The position numbers were made by a program, and so were the translations under genes. 64,000 nt of DNA from Marvania coccoides. Lineage: Eukaryota > Chlorophyta > Trebouxiophyceae > Chlorellales > Chlorellaceae. The notes under the pieces are model-generated. The model was not told the origin of the DNA, searched no databases, and worked only from the letters and a program-made list of their open reading frames with translations. Location: positions 620,001-684,000 of the forward strand of contig OY978101.1 of the NCBI GenBank assembly GCA_963854735.1, given 5' to 3'. Each line of letters begins with the position of its first letter. The first letter of the stretch is position 1. Positions 33,105 through 44,639 of this stretch are shown piece by piece.

Positions 33105-34152
33105 ATGCTTGTGAGGCTCGCTCGGCAAGCCGAGCTGGGGCTTGGGCAGAAGCTGGAGAAGGTAAATTTTTGGGTCCATGTTGGTTTCCTCCCACTTGCA
33201 AAGAGTTGCTCGATCAATCTCACCTCCCCACAAGAAATGATACCCAAATCTTGTCAAAAAATGTTAACCAGCTTCGTCCACCGCCCCGCAGGAATCCCAC
33301 GGTCGCAAGCTGCTTCTCGTGCGCCACCCCCTCAACGGCTCCGTCTCCGCGATGGACGCCCACTGCTTCCACCAAGGCGCTGCGCTGGTGGGCGGCGACA
33401 TCGAAGACGTGGACGGCCGAGCCTGCGTTGTGTGCCCCGCCCACCGCTACCGCATCGACGTGGCCACGGGGCACAAGGTGGAACGCGACCTGTGCGGCAA
33501 TGCCTGCGCCAGCGCTGATCAGAAGCAGCGTGTCTACCCTGTGCACTGCGATGATGAGTTTATTTGGGTGGATTTTCCGACAGAATCCGCTCAAAATCCT
33601 CTGCCCAGCGACTACTACAACCAGACCGCCCTCTCCCAACCCCCTCAGTCCTCCTTCCAGCCCACTCAGCCTCCAGCAGGGCGCCAAAACTACGGCCTTT
33701 TTGGCGCCGCCCCTTCGGCGGCCGCTCCCGCCTCCCCTCTGGCCCCCTACGCTGGATTCAGCGGCTGGCCCGTGGTGCCCGTGGGTGGCGTTGTGGAAGA
33801 GCCGCACTTGATGCTGAGCCAGGAGGCTGGAGACGCCGCACCGAGCCCCCCACCGCCGCCGCCGCAGCAGCAGCAGCAGCGGTCGACGATCAGCTTTCCA
33901 GCCGCCAGGCCTGACCCCCCGCACGTGGCGCGCCGCAAAGCGGCTACCGCTGCGATTCTGGCGAGGGCGTATCGCCCGCCCACTGCAGCGCCTACCGAGA
34001 ATGTGCCGGTGCAGCTGCCGGCTGCGCAAAAGGCGGCGGTCGCGGCAGTGGCGCCTGGGGGAGGCGGTGCCCGCGTGCAGACTACGCTGTTTGAGTCCTG
34101 GGGACGCAGCCAGACGGCCGTAGGAGCCGAGAACATGATGGATACCAGCTGA
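33105..34152 (+). CDS. Rieske [2Fe-2S] domain protein with long C-terminal extension
   Basis: Exons 33105-33161 and 33292-34152 give 305 residues. The Rieske cluster ligands are complete: C44-F-H46 and C67-P-A-H70, in LNGSVSAMDAHCFHQG and RACVVCPAHRYRIDVATG. The arrangement resembles small soluble Rieske proteins (RFESD type) rather than oxygenases, since no mononuclear iron domain follows. After about residue 120 comes a Pro/Ala/Gln-rich tail (GSWPxx-type linkers, PPPPPPQQQQQ) that ends QTTLFESWGRSQ. Function is unknown; an electron-transfer role is inferred from the cluster. The first exon is short and supported by phase only. Confidence 0.75.
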
Positions 34153-34645
34153 ATTAACAGACACGAGACTCTATTTCCCCCCCCCTTTTTTAAACCTTAA
34201 ATTAAATTAACCGAGAGCTAACTAACTTATCTTTGACTGATGTTTCGTGTGTGCGCTGTGGAATTCTACCACCTCGATTTTGACGTAACCCTTGCTTTTT
34301 TTTTCCTTTTCATCTTATAGGGTAAGGCATGAACGCCTTTTCTGTCTCGTCTAACGATTGCTTCTTAAAAGCGTGACGCTGGATGCTGCCTCTAGAATTG
34401 AATTAATGTGACGTGCGCGACTGTGCTTTTTATGAATGTGTAAGACTGACTGCATGGCAAGGATTTAGAGGGCAGAGGGAGCGGGAAGGCTGGCGAGGCC
34501 CCGTGAACAAAACAAACCAAAGACCCCAAAGGGCCTTAGGATAATCTCAAACTTTCTTCCTGTGGCATGGAATGATAATAATTGTTCATAAATCCTCCCC
34601 GTAAATAAATATCTAATATAATTTAAAAATGCCAATACATCAAAT
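34153..34645. other. Intergenic, no gene seen
   Basis: 3' flank of the Rieske gene and upstream region of the MCMDC2-like gene. AT-rich with T and C runs. No repeat of the R1 or R2 families. Confidence 0.55.
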
Positions 34646-36842
34646 ATGACGTCAGCGTACTCTCTCTTGCAAGGTTGGCTGCCTGAGGAGCTGGTGGAGG
34701 AAATAAAACAATCTGCGCACACGTCTTTTACTTTAGACGTAAGCGAGTCCATGGTGGTCCCACCCCTTTGAAAATTATTTAATAATTTTTGTAAATTGAT
34801 TGCAGGCAAGCATAGGTGCTTTGGCGGCCTCTGGTCGTCCGTCGCTAGCCGGGCAGCTGGCAATTCGCCCGGCAGAGCTGCAGGCCGATCTCTGGAAGCT
34901 GCTATCCTCCCTATCAGCTCTTCCTCACGGCACACGCGTGTGGCTGCGGCCCACGATTGACTGGGACGAGCCCACGCTTCCAGATGCAGCAATGCACATC
35001 TCCCGTGCAAACAACACCCCTTCTGCTCTGCGCCGCGTCACCGGCGTTGTCTCCGGCGTCAGCGCAGTAGAGAACACCCCGTTTGAAGCCACGTACGTGT
35101 GCTCGCAGTGCGGCAGCGAGGAGCGCGCCTTTGGCACAACTCTTCCGGGTTTCTGTTGTGGCATGCACACCCCTCTCGATCTAAGCCGTCTGGTGACCAT
35201 CCAGGCAAGGAGTCGGTCTTAAAATTCGAGAAATAATTTTTGGAGTGCGTGAATAGAGAAGGGTGCTCATAGTGTAAATCTAGTTTTTCTTTTTGCCCAG
35301 ACCCAGACCGTCGTTGTCACGACACCCAACCTGAGCGCTGCATCTGGGCTTCATGTCGGCAACACTGCTGTCTGCATCGCGCTCTTAGACGACCTCGTGG
35401 GGTCCTGCGCCGTCGGAGACCTCGTAGACGCCACCGTTTACGGCCTCTGCACAACAGGAGGCAGCAGCGCTGCTCAAGCAACTATTGCTCGCCAGGGCGC
35501 CCCGCTGCTGGGAGACCTGTACTTCACCGCGGTGAGCGTCAAGCTGCAGCAGCAGATAGCTGCCGTCAACTTGCCAGACTCTTTGGATTTGAACGAAGAA
35601 GCGCAGCATCACGTTTTATCGATGCAGCGTGGGGACCTCGGGGCAATGCTGGACGCAATGCAGGCCTGGGCGCGGCCTCCCATGAGCCAGATGGGACAAA
35701 TCGCGCTCCTTCTCAGCGTCTGCTGCGCTGGTACTGCCGCTACTTCCTCTGGCGGCGCTGAAAATTTCGAAGAAGACCCGTCCTGCGATGCCCTGCACCT
35801 GCGCGGCTCTGCAACCCGCTCAGCGCCGCGGGTCAGCGTGCTGCTGCTGTCCACCTCTGATGACGCCGCGTTGGAGCGCAGCATGCACCGCATCGCACGT
35901 GCTTTGGCGCCTCACGTAACACACTCGACCTTTCCAGGCGCTCCCCTCCTCCCGCAGGCGCAGCAAATGCACCCGTCGACCCCGACTATCGCTGCAGCGG
36001 GACAGCTGGCAGAAGCCAACCACGGGGTGTGCCTCCTTTCCACCTCATCGCTTTCTTCGAAGAAAGCCAAAGACCTTGCAGCAGCGCTGCACGCTGGCCA
36101 GGCAGCAGTGCAGCTAGGCCCTGGTGGTGGGGCAGTGGACGTCCTCTTCATGCCTACGGTGTGGTGCCTCGCTGAGACCCCCGAGCAGCAGTCCACTGCA
36201 AAATCTTTGGGAAAGCCATGGGGCAAAAGAGAGTTCTCGCCTCCCGCCCCTCCCACCCCTCCCACCTCCCAATTCATCTCAAAGTTCGGCCACAAGCTGG
36301 CGGCGCAGTTCGCCGTGGTGCTGGACTGCAGCGCCCCAGGGAAGGCAGAAGTAGAAAGCTGGGCCGATCAGTTCTTGAGCAGTGTGATGGCTCCAAACGA
36401 CAGCGCAACAGGGGCAGCACGCGCAGCATTAACCCACCACGTCACCATCTCGCGCGGTCTCCCTCCTCCTCGAATGACCCCAGCAGCCATGGCGCTGCTG
36501 CAGGGCTACCTGTCGGCGCTGCGAGGCGCTGCCGCCGAGGGCCCAGAAGGCTCAGCAGCTGCGGGGGTGACGCTGCAGGGGGCCGCCCTTCTGGCTGCCG
36601 CCTCCGCTCGACTGTGTCATCGTGACGAAATCAGGGTATTTCCCGATGCGGTGTTGGCGGTGGCGCTCTGCGAAGGCGGAATGGTGGCGAGGGGGTGGGA
36701 CTGTGCGCTTTGGGCGCGGTTTGAAGAGGGTTTGAAGGCGGGAGAGGCGCTGGGAGCGTGCCTTGAGGGGCTCTATCACGAACTCAAGAGCCTGGGCTTC
36801 GAGCAACAGGCGCCCTGGGAGGAGACGGCAAACGAGGAATAA
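34646..36842 (+). CDS. MCMDC2: MCM domain-containing protein 2-like (degenerate MCM)
   Basis: Exons 34646-34738, 34806-35204 and 35301-36842 give 677 residues, close to MCMDC2 of animals (about 680). The N-terminal OB/zinc region is MCM-like: RRVTGVVSGVSAVENTPFEA, then CSQCG and a later CC pair. The AAA+ region is degraded: where MCMs have a Walker A loop this protein has RVSVLLLSTSDDAALERSMH, with no GKS. The stretch NHGVCLLSTSSLSSKKAKDL, followed by VLFMPTVWCLAE, aligns with the Walker B / DEF-like region without the acidic residues. MCMDC2 acts in meiotic recombination in animals; that role is only inferred here. Intron 2 is GC-AG (CAG|GCAAGG). Confidence 0.62.
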
Positions 36843-36972
36843 AACGGTTTACATGACAGCAATTGTATTCGTTATCTGTCTAAAAGAGTATAGCATGACG
36901 AGTACAAAACATGATACAGTTTCCATGCTCTGAAAATCTGTGTACACATTACATAGCGGTAATTGCTTATGT

Positions 36973-38880
36973 TCAAGGCGTTCCTGGGGCGAGCAGGGGT
37001 GATTCTTCGGCATCCACGCCCCCCTCTTCATCCCGAGCCTCGCCCGCCTTGTCTTCTCCCTCGTCCCAGAGCCACAGCGCCGCCAGCTCCCCTCGCGCCC
37101 ACCCCAGCAGGCACAGCGCACCCATCGTACATGGCACCAGATAAATCAGCGCCGGCTGGCCCTGGTCGCCGCCCCACCCAAACGCCAGCGCGCAAAACGT
37201 GAGCATCAGCCCGCCGGCGTACGCAACAACCAAAGGAAAAAAGTATGAGCTGTCTTTAGAACGCCCGGTGGCTGCGTCCCACCGTCGTGCCATGACCACC
37301 AGGAGGCCGGGAAGAAGGATGTCGCCCAGTCCCAGCATGGAGTAGGAGGGGTTGGTGCCCAGGCCCATCCAGCGAGGCACCGCCAGCAGCATCTGAGGAG
37401 ACAATAAAATAAAAATAAACAAATAGAAATACTTTAGAACTCTAAAGAAACCATATAAGCGGTGCTTAGCAATCTCAGCTAGCTCACGAAATGTACGGTG
37501 AATAGAAATAATGAACACACTAAGAAATAAAGAGCAGATGCAGAGAACCAAATATTTAAGAAAATTCCGAATCTATTGAATAGCTCACCGGCATCTTGAG
37601 CCCGGCTGCAGCTCCGGCGCTGGCCACTTCCACCATGACGGAGGGCCCTCCCACGACGATCGGCTGCAAGAACACCCACCACACGTCGTACACCGCCGCG
37701 CTGAGCAGCAGAATGGCCGCAACCTTTAGGTTTGGCAGCCGGACGGACTTCAAGAAAACGAGGCACAGGCAGACGCCCAGGAGGTCCTGCAGCGGCCAGT
37801 CCCAGTGGGTGGGCTGCAGAATGATCCACAAAGCGCTTGCTACGGCGGCTGTGCCTGCTGCGATGACTTCCAGAAGGGGCGCGGGGTTGAAGGCGCACGG
37901 CAAGCGAATGCAGATGCTGCGCCACGCTGGGGGGGAGGTGGCGTGCAGCAGGGAGAATAGCACCAGGGTGGTACTCTGTGCGCCGATTACTGCGAATAAC
38001 CCGCATAACACCAGCACCAGCCACTTTGAAAGCAGCAAAAACATGAGCAGTAGCCCTGCTGATGCCGCGAAAACGAAAGCTGCGGCTGCGCGCACGGTAA
38101 TATCTGCCCCGTCCCCCTCTTCTTCTATCCCAATGCGAGGTCTGCCACCTGCTGCTCCGCCCGCCGTGTGCGCCGCCGTTGCCCACACGCTGCCGACGGA
38201 AATAATTCCGACTGCCAACACCCACAAAACGCCTTCCGATGCGTCAAACCGCGACTGAGGAGGCTGGGACAGCGCCACGCTGCCCCCTGCAGCCGTCACC
38301 TGCTCCAGCACCGCCGCAGCGGTGGCTGTGATGCCCCCTGCAACGATTCCCACCAGCTCCGCTAGCGTGGTTTCATTGCCGCCCATGACGATGCAAGCAT
38401 CGCTGCCAGGAGTGTACAGCAGCATGCAGCGGAAGCCCGCGGCCATCAGCGCGCGCGCTTTGGCCTCGAACGTGCAGTTCCCTCGCTGCACCAGCGCACA
38501 GAAGTTGGTGGAGTTGGTGCTGCTGAATTCAGCAGGCGGTGGCTGGACTGTGGCGCAAGCGTCCACAGGGCTAGGGATAGCCAGTTTGAAGGGGGCAGAT
38601 TCGGTGGCGTTGATGGGGTCTCCAAAGGCCGCGGGGTAGCCAAACACTGGGCTGCCGTGGTTGACAGCAGCAGCAATTTTGTTCTCAGGGGGCGGCACGA
38701 GACGGACCTTCACCTGGAGAAATTTCGCAAGCTTCTCCTTTAGAAAGCGGGTTCCTTTTGAAGCAAGGGAGAAACTGGGAGCTGTCTTACCGAGGCACCA
38801 TAGCAGTCGATGTCCCGGGCGGTGGCGGCAGGAAGAACGAGGAGCAACACTGCGGTGGTGACAAGCACGAGGAGAGACAT
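36973..38880 (-). CDS. SPPL: Signal peptide peptidase-like intramembrane protease (SPPL2 type)
   Basis: Aspartyl protease that cuts type II membrane proteins within the bilayer. Exons 38880-38791, 38713-37589 and 37392-36973 give 544 residues. There is a signal peptide (SLLVLVTTAVLLLVLPAATA) and a luminal PA domain (NFCALVQRGNCTFEAKARAL), as in SPPL2/plant SPPL proteins. Multiple membrane helices follow. The catalytic motifs are complete: YD in AAVYDVWWVFLQP, GxGD in MLGLGDILLPGLL and the PAL signature in GQPALIYLVPCT. The tail is acidic and cytosolic (DEEGGVDAEESPLL). It is divergent from the plastid uS5 gene, 332 bp apart. Confidence 0.93.
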
Positions 38881-39212
38881 GGCCCGCAGCGCGCACCACG
38901 TGTGGGGGGTCGATGTCGCAAAGGGTCAATTGAGTGTTGCGGAGGGTTTTGACCACCCGGGCGATCTCATTGAAACGAAAGAATCTTCTTGACCAGAAAA
39001 TCACTTGCCGACGCTTCCTGTGCGCCTGGGGGAGACTGTTTTAGGATGAATGCATGGTAAATTAAAGCATTTTAAGCCCTGGTTTGCCCAGCACTTCAAT
39101 TTTTTCGCGCTTTCCATCACTTTCATCCATGACGGCCGAAAAACAACCACCAGATGCTCCTTTCGATCAATTCCCCGAAAGAAGAGCATTTTTAAAAAAC
39201 ACTTTTGTTGAG
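38881..39212. promoter_or_regulatory. Shared upstream region of SPPL and plastid uS5 genes
   Basis: 332 bp between start codons pointing apart; it must hold both promoters. No specific motif assigned. Confidence 0.45.
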
Positions 39213-40319
39213 ATGGCGGCAATCGTTGCGGAATGCCGGCCCTTGGCTGCTCGGTCGGCCGCTTCACAGCCTTGCCCGCGCGTGCAAGTGCTGCCGCGGG
39301 CTTTTACGCATTCTCCCGCATTCCGTTCGATGGCTGTGAACAGCGCCGATGTGCGTGCGCAGCGGGCGTCGGTGACCGCCAAGGCAATTGCCGCACCAGC
39401 AGACGCAGAGGAGGATACCTACGAGAAGGATGACTCGTTCCAGGTAATTTAATTATTGCTGGAGTTGGCAATGGGCACCGTAATTCCCGGGTGGCGCGTT
39501 CAGCAGCCTGGCCGAAAATGTTTTTTTTGATCCTCCCACTTCCGAGAGAAAAGGTCGCCTCGATTTTCGCATTGTCGTTTAATCGGCTCTTTGAATCTCT
39601 CAGTTACATCTTGGCGGGTTAGGGGCTTTCTAAAGGGCTTTTTCAGGTGTTTTGTCTCTCAATCCACCGCCTCTTTGTGGACGAGAGCTAGGACCCCCAA
39701 TTCATTCGCTCACCCCCTTTTCTCCCCTCTCCAACTTCCGCAGGAGCGTGTTGTGCAAGTCAGGCGGGTGACAAAGGTCGTCAAGGGAGGAAAGCAGCTG
39801 CGATTCAGGGCAGTCGTGAGTGGTGTAATAAAATCGACATTTTTCATATCTGTGCATTTCAATCCCTTAATTGCCTCTTTAAACCTTACGTATTACATCC
39901 CCCCTTCCTTTCAGGTCGTTGTGGGTGACGAGAACGGCCAGGTTGGCGTGGGCTGCGCCTCCGCCAAGGAGGTGCTGCAGGCGGTGCGCAAAGCGGTGAC
40001 CGACGCCAAGCGCAACGTCATCTCAGTGCCCCTCAACAAAGCCAGCTCCTTCCCCCACCGCTTCGACGGCGTGTTCGGCTCCGCGCGCGTCATGCTGCGC
40101 CCCGCTGCTGAGGGTACCGGTGTGATTGCCGGCGGCGCTGTGCGCGTCGTGCTGGAGCTGGCTGGCGTGAAGAACGCCTTCGGCAAGCAGCTGGGCAGCG
40201 ACAACCCCATGAACAACGCCAAGGCCACCGTCGAGGGCCTGCGCAACATGCGGACATTTGAAATGGTGGCAGCGGCCCGGGGAGTTACCCTGGAGCACCT
40301 CCTGCCCCCCCGCAAGTGA
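39213..40319 (+). CDS. RPS5: Plastid ribosomal protein uS5c
   Basis: Component of the 30S subunit of chloroplast ribosomes, nuclear-encoded. Exons 39213-39443, 39744-39815 and 39915-40319 give 235 residues. A transit peptide of about 60 residues precedes the S5 domain, which starts [20 protein letters not shown] and [20 protein letters not shown], the bacterial S5 signature. The C-terminal domain ends with [16 protein letters not shown], typical of S5. All introns are phase 0. Earlier in-frame ATGs exist (39129), but 39213 gives a conventional transit start. TGTAA, a common algal poly(A) signal, lies about 20 bases after the stop. Confidence 0.95.
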
Positions 40320-40881
40320 AAACCATAGGAGCAGAACTGTAAAAATATATAAGAAAATGGGAGAATAATTACAGCATCTTGTTTTCCGACCAAAAAAAAA
40401 CTTTTTTTTATACTCTTCGGCTTTTTTGGCCCCCAAATATGATGGCAATAGAATTATGATAGTACCGACAATTAATCAATCGCCCCCCAATTATTTTTCT
40501 GTAAAAAAGGATTGACTAGCTTTATGGGAGAAGGGGTAGGCATCTGCTGCCTAGTCTTGAGCTTGCAGCAGGAACAACAGCTCTTAAATTGCTTAGTTTT
40601 CCTTGCTTTATATCCAGCTAACCACCCTTCAATTGCCGCTTTCGTTTCCACTTAAAATTCTTCCTTCCCTTCTGCAGGAACCTCTCCTGCTCTCTCTTGG
40701 TTAATCTCTTCTAGAAGCGTAAATTTCACACACACGGAGTCACAAAAGGAAGTGGGGACGAGTACATTTGATATAATCTACAAACGAGAGGCGAGAGACT
40801 CAGCGGAGGAAACTCAGGAGCACAAAAAAAAATCTTCGTCAGTTTGTTCATTTTCAGTTCCTTCATTCACCGCCCGCGGCA
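40320..40881. other. Convergent gap uS5c / V-ATPase G
   Basis: 3' UTRs of both genes. AT-rich, no repeat or gene recognised. Confidence 0.55.
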
Positions 40882-41337
40882 CTACTCCACGGTCTGCACC
40901 TGGTTCATGAGCAGGGCGACCACCTCCTCCTTCTTGGAGGCGATGGATTTCTGGATGGCTGCCACAGCCTTGGCACTCTCTGCGTTCAGCCGCTCGATGT
41001 GCTCCTTGCTGCTGCTGGAGTCCTCGGCCATCTTCCGCTTGAACTCCGCCTCCCGCTCCGTTTTGTAGGCCGTCACGTCGTGCTCCGCCTCCTCCTTGGC
41101 CTTCTTCAGGCGCTCTGCTTTAGCTGAGCAGCGGGAAGAGAGGGGAAAATAAAATGAATAAGGGCGTCAAGGGAAGCAAAGGGTGGGGAGGCAATGCTAT
41201 TGATCCGCTCTCAAATTGATTATTATATTGATAGGCGAAAAGCCCTCACCTTTCCTGGCTTTGGCCACGATCGCCTGGGCCTCCTGCTCCGCGATGAGAA
41301 GCTGCTGAATGCCATCATGCCCCGCGGGCACCTCCAT
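40882..41337 (-). CDS. VMA10: V-type ATPase subunit G
   Basis: Peripheral-stalk subunit of the vacuolar proton pump. Exons 41337-41250 and 41117-40882 give 107 residues, the normal family length. The N-terminus GIQQLLIAEQEAQAIVAKAR and the following AERLKKAKEEAEHDVTAYK are the conserved coiled-coil signature. The rest is a continuous charged helix ending in LLMNQVQTVE. The split after the first 29 residues is in phase 1. Confidence 0.93.
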
Positions 41338-41650
41338 TGGCATAAATTAAGGCGCGATTTGACCGTATGGCGGGGGCAATATACTGAAATGTGTGGAAAA
41401 GGGTTGAAAAAATGTATAAACCTATGAGGGCACAATCGATTTTGCTGCAGCTGAACCCCAGGGAATCGAGGGGTTTCGGCTCACAATTGTAATTTGTATT
41501 TTTTTACGAGTTGTGGAGCAGCACCCGAGTGCAAAATCGGACTACCTTTCCTCGACCATTTTTTTGATGTTCTTTCTTTTTGCAGACGCCAGCCTATTTC
41601 ACGCTGATTTCGCTCCTGAATCGCTCCTTTTTAATCTGCATCTTGCAGCC
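41338..41650. promoter_or_regulatory. Shared upstream region of V-ATPase G and uL3 genes
   Basis: 313 bp between start codons pointing apart. A pyrimidine-rich segment (TTTCTTTTTGCAG, 41574-41586) lies before the uL3 start and might be an untranslated-exon acceptor. No gene. Confidence 0.4.
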
Positions 41651-43196
41651 ATGTCTCACCGTAAGGTACGCCAGCACCGTTCACGCCCGCCGCTGGAGGC
41701 GCCGCACCTCGTTTTTTTAAAGAGCAATTAAACTTATAATCGATTGGCTGCGCTGCTGGTTCGCCAGCACGTCACCGCGATGTTCACGTTTTGAATGCAA
41801 TGCATAATAATTATCAACCACCGCCACCCCGTCAATCTCCCTCTATTTCTCCTTCACACCGAGTCCATCCCTTCTCAATCTTGATTATTTCTCTTTTCAC
41901 ACCACTGCAGTTCGAGCACCCCCGGCACGGGAACCTGGGCTTCCTGCCCAAGAAGCGCTCCAAGCGCGGCAAGGGTAAGGTGAAGTCCTTCCCCCGGGAC
42001 GACGCCTCCAAGGCGCCCCACCTCACCGCCTTCATGGGCTACAAAGCCGGCATGACCCACATCATGCGTGACGTCGAGAAGCCCGGCTCCAAGGCCCACA
42101 AGAAGGAGGTCGCTGAGGCCGTCACCATCATCGAGACCCCCCCCATGGTCATCGTCGGCGTTGTCGGCTACGTCAAAACCGTGCGCGGTCTGCGCTCGCT
42201 CACCACCGTGTGGGCCGAGCATCTGTCCGAGGAGGTGCGTCGCCGCTTCTACAAGAACTGGTACAAGGCCAAGAAGAAGGCCTTCACCAAGTACGCCAAG
42301 AAGCACGCCGACGGCGGAAAGGAGATTGCCGCTGAGCTGGAGCAGATCAAGAAGCACTGCTGCGCCGTTCGCGTCATCGCCCACACCCAGGTAACTATAT
42401 ATCCGCTCTTTTGTACTCCGTCGTATTAACTTTTTTCCCTTGTTTTCTTGCTTCAAGAAATCAGCACCCCAAAATGTAACTTTTATGATTCGCCTAAATA
42501 TTGGTTTTATCTTCTTCCGGCTTCCTGCAGGTCACCAAGGTGCCCATCGGACAGAAGAAGGCCCACATCATGGAGATCCAGGTCAACGGTGGCTCCATCG
42601 CCGACAAGGTCGACTTCGCCTCTGGCCTGCTGGAGAAGGCTGTGTCCGTCTCCTCCGTCTTCACCCAGTCGGAGATGATCGATGCCATCGCCATCACCCG
42701 CGGCCACGGAACCGAGGGCGTGGTCACCCGCTGGGGCGTGTCCCGCCTCCCGCGCAAGACCCATCGCGGCCTGCGCAAGGTTGCCTGCATCGGCGCGTGG
42801 CACCCCGCCCGCGTCGGCTGGACCGTCGCGCGCTCTGGAGCCATGGGATTCAACCACCGCACGGAGATGAACAAGAAGGTGTACCGCGTGGGCGTCAAGG
42901 GCGAGGACTCCCACAAGGCGACCACTGAGTTTGATGTCACTGAGAAGGACATCACGCCGATGGGCGGCTTCCCGCACTACGGCATGGTGAACGAGGACTT
43001 CCTGATGCTCAAGGGCTGCTGCCCCGGCACCAAGAAGCGTGTGGTTACCCTGCGCAAGTCGCTGTTCCCCCAGGTCAGCCGCACCGCCCTGGAGGAGGTC
43101 AAGCTCAAGTTCATCGACACCTCCTCCAAGTTCGGACACGGACGCTTCCAGACCACCGACGAGAAGTTCAAGGTGCTGGGCCGCGTCAAGGCCTAG
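41651..43196 (+). CDS. RPL3: Cytosolic ribosomal protein uL3 (RPL3)
   Basis: Core protein of the 60S subunit near the peptidyl transferase centre. Exons 41651-41665, 41911-42390 and 42531-43196 give 386 residues, normal for the family. The start [21 protein letters not shown] is the eukaryotic signature. Later blocks include [20 protein letters not shown] and [19 protein letters not shown], with the conserved W-finger region [20 protein letters not shown]. Codon use is strongly biased to C/G endings, as expected for high expression. The first coding exon is only five codons. Confidence 0.97.
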
Positions 43197-43431
43197 AGCA
43201 CCGGCGGTGGTTGGGTTTTCAGCGGGCAAAGTGGCGGCGGCGGTTCCTGTCTTTTGGGGGGAGGGCTGTTTGCCGGCAGCTGCTGGGAGCCTGGCTGGAG
43301 AGTATGTGCTTGCAGAGGAAAATGTGCGGAGGGTGGAGCAGCTTGGTGGTGTGACGTGTTTGTTTGTTTCGAGGTTTTATTTTTGCAGCTTTGAAATTTT
43401 CGCTTGCTTCAAATTTTTATTGAAGAAGTGA

Positions 43432-43815
43432 TGTAAAAAGGACGAAACCCTGACACAGCAAAAGTTTGCGAAAATAGAAGAAGCGTCCCTCCGCCATGAG
43501 GCTTGCGTGCAGGACCACGATGACAAGGAGGGCGCCAATGCTGCAGCGGCGAGGTGGGAAGGAGACGAAGACGACGCGGATCCTGACTACGCCCCTCCTA
43601 CTAGCCGCCGCAAACGAAAGGAGGAGGCGTCGGCAGCAGCAGCATCGTTGCAGCCTTCTTTCAGGCAGCGCCACAACATTGTGCCGCTGCAGCGTGGAAA
43701 TGGCAGCGGCGTGGAGGTGAAGGGAACTGTGTGCTGGAGCCACAGCCTCCCAGCAGCGGGGGAAGGCTCACAGGCAAGCGGGGGCTGCTGCGGTCTCCTT
43801 TCAAGCCCGCGCTGA
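43432..43815 (+). pseudogene. Likely gene fragment, acidic/basic low-complexity protein
   Basis: An open frame without a usable early ATG has biased, coding-like composition: ARWEGDEDDADPDYAPPTSR followed by RRKRKEEASAAAA, resembling a nuclear linker region. It runs into the repeated unit at 43711 and stops at 43815. There is no upstream exon and no recognised domain. It may be the remnant of a duplicated gene or an exon of an undetected one. Confidence 0.35.
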
Positions 43816-44257
43816 GCTTGCTGCCAAATGTCAAAATTTCAGTGCAAAACTTTTTTTTCGATCACTCTGGGTTTGATTTCAAACCTAACATTTTTTCATA
43901 TCTATCCATTTCTTCTCCCACAAGTTACTTTTGCTAATATAATTTTAAGACCGTAATTTTGTAAAAATAAATCATTTATAAGTGCAGTGGAGGTGAAGGG
44001 AACTGTGTGCTGGAGCCACAGCCTCCCAGCAGCGGGGGAAGGCTCACAGGCAAGCGGGGGCTGCTGCGGTCTCCTTTCAAGCCCGCGCTGAGCTTGCTGC
44101 CAAATGTCAAAATTTCAGTGCAAAACTTTTTTTTCGATCACTCTGGGTTTGATTTCAAACCTAACATTTTTTCATATCTATCCATTTCTTCTCCCACAAG
44201 TTACTTTTGCTAATATAATTTTAAGACCGTAATTTTGTAAAAATAAATCATTTATAA
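43711..44257. repeat. 271-bp direct repeat
   Basis: Copies at 43711-43981 and 43987-44257, separated by 5 bp and identical by eye. The unit starts GTGGAGGTGAAGGG and ends AAATAAATCATTTATAA. It covers the end of the gene fragment and its AT-rich 3' flank, a pattern like the ADSS duplication. Confidence 0.92.
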
Positions 44258-44639
44258 TCCTTCTAAATATTTCAAGACTTTAAGAATTTAAGACCTCTCT
44301 ACGTTACTACATACTTATATGAAAAAAATACTTACATACATTACTTTAGGGTAATTCCTTTTCATTCTACCCCATGGCCGTTTCCTAGGTTTTCTTTTTT
44401 CTTTTACTATCTTTTTTTAAGAAAGAAAGAAAACCAGAAAGTCACGCTGGAGGGCAGGCATCTGCGTCTTGCTTCTGGCCCCTTCTTGCCTTTGCTAGGC
44501 AAGATTGTTTGGCGTAGGATCCCAAAAAGGCTGCGGCCGCTGCAGCTCTACTATTTGCAAATCCATCCATTGTTCAGCTTCATACTAGGTTCACCAACCC
44601 TTTGCCTTCCTCTTCCGTCATATACAGCGATCTCTCATC

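Larger units (their letters stand above)
43197..44639. other. Intergenic stretch with degenerate fragment and direct repeat
   Basis: Holds the uL3 3' UTR, a likely gene fragment (43432-43815), a 271-bp direct repeat (43711-44257) and an AT-rich remainder leading to the secreted-protein promoter. Confidence 0.6.

Noticed and set aside
41875..43229. Long minus-strand frames opposite uL3
   Set aside because: Shadow frames of a highly biased ribosomal protein gene.
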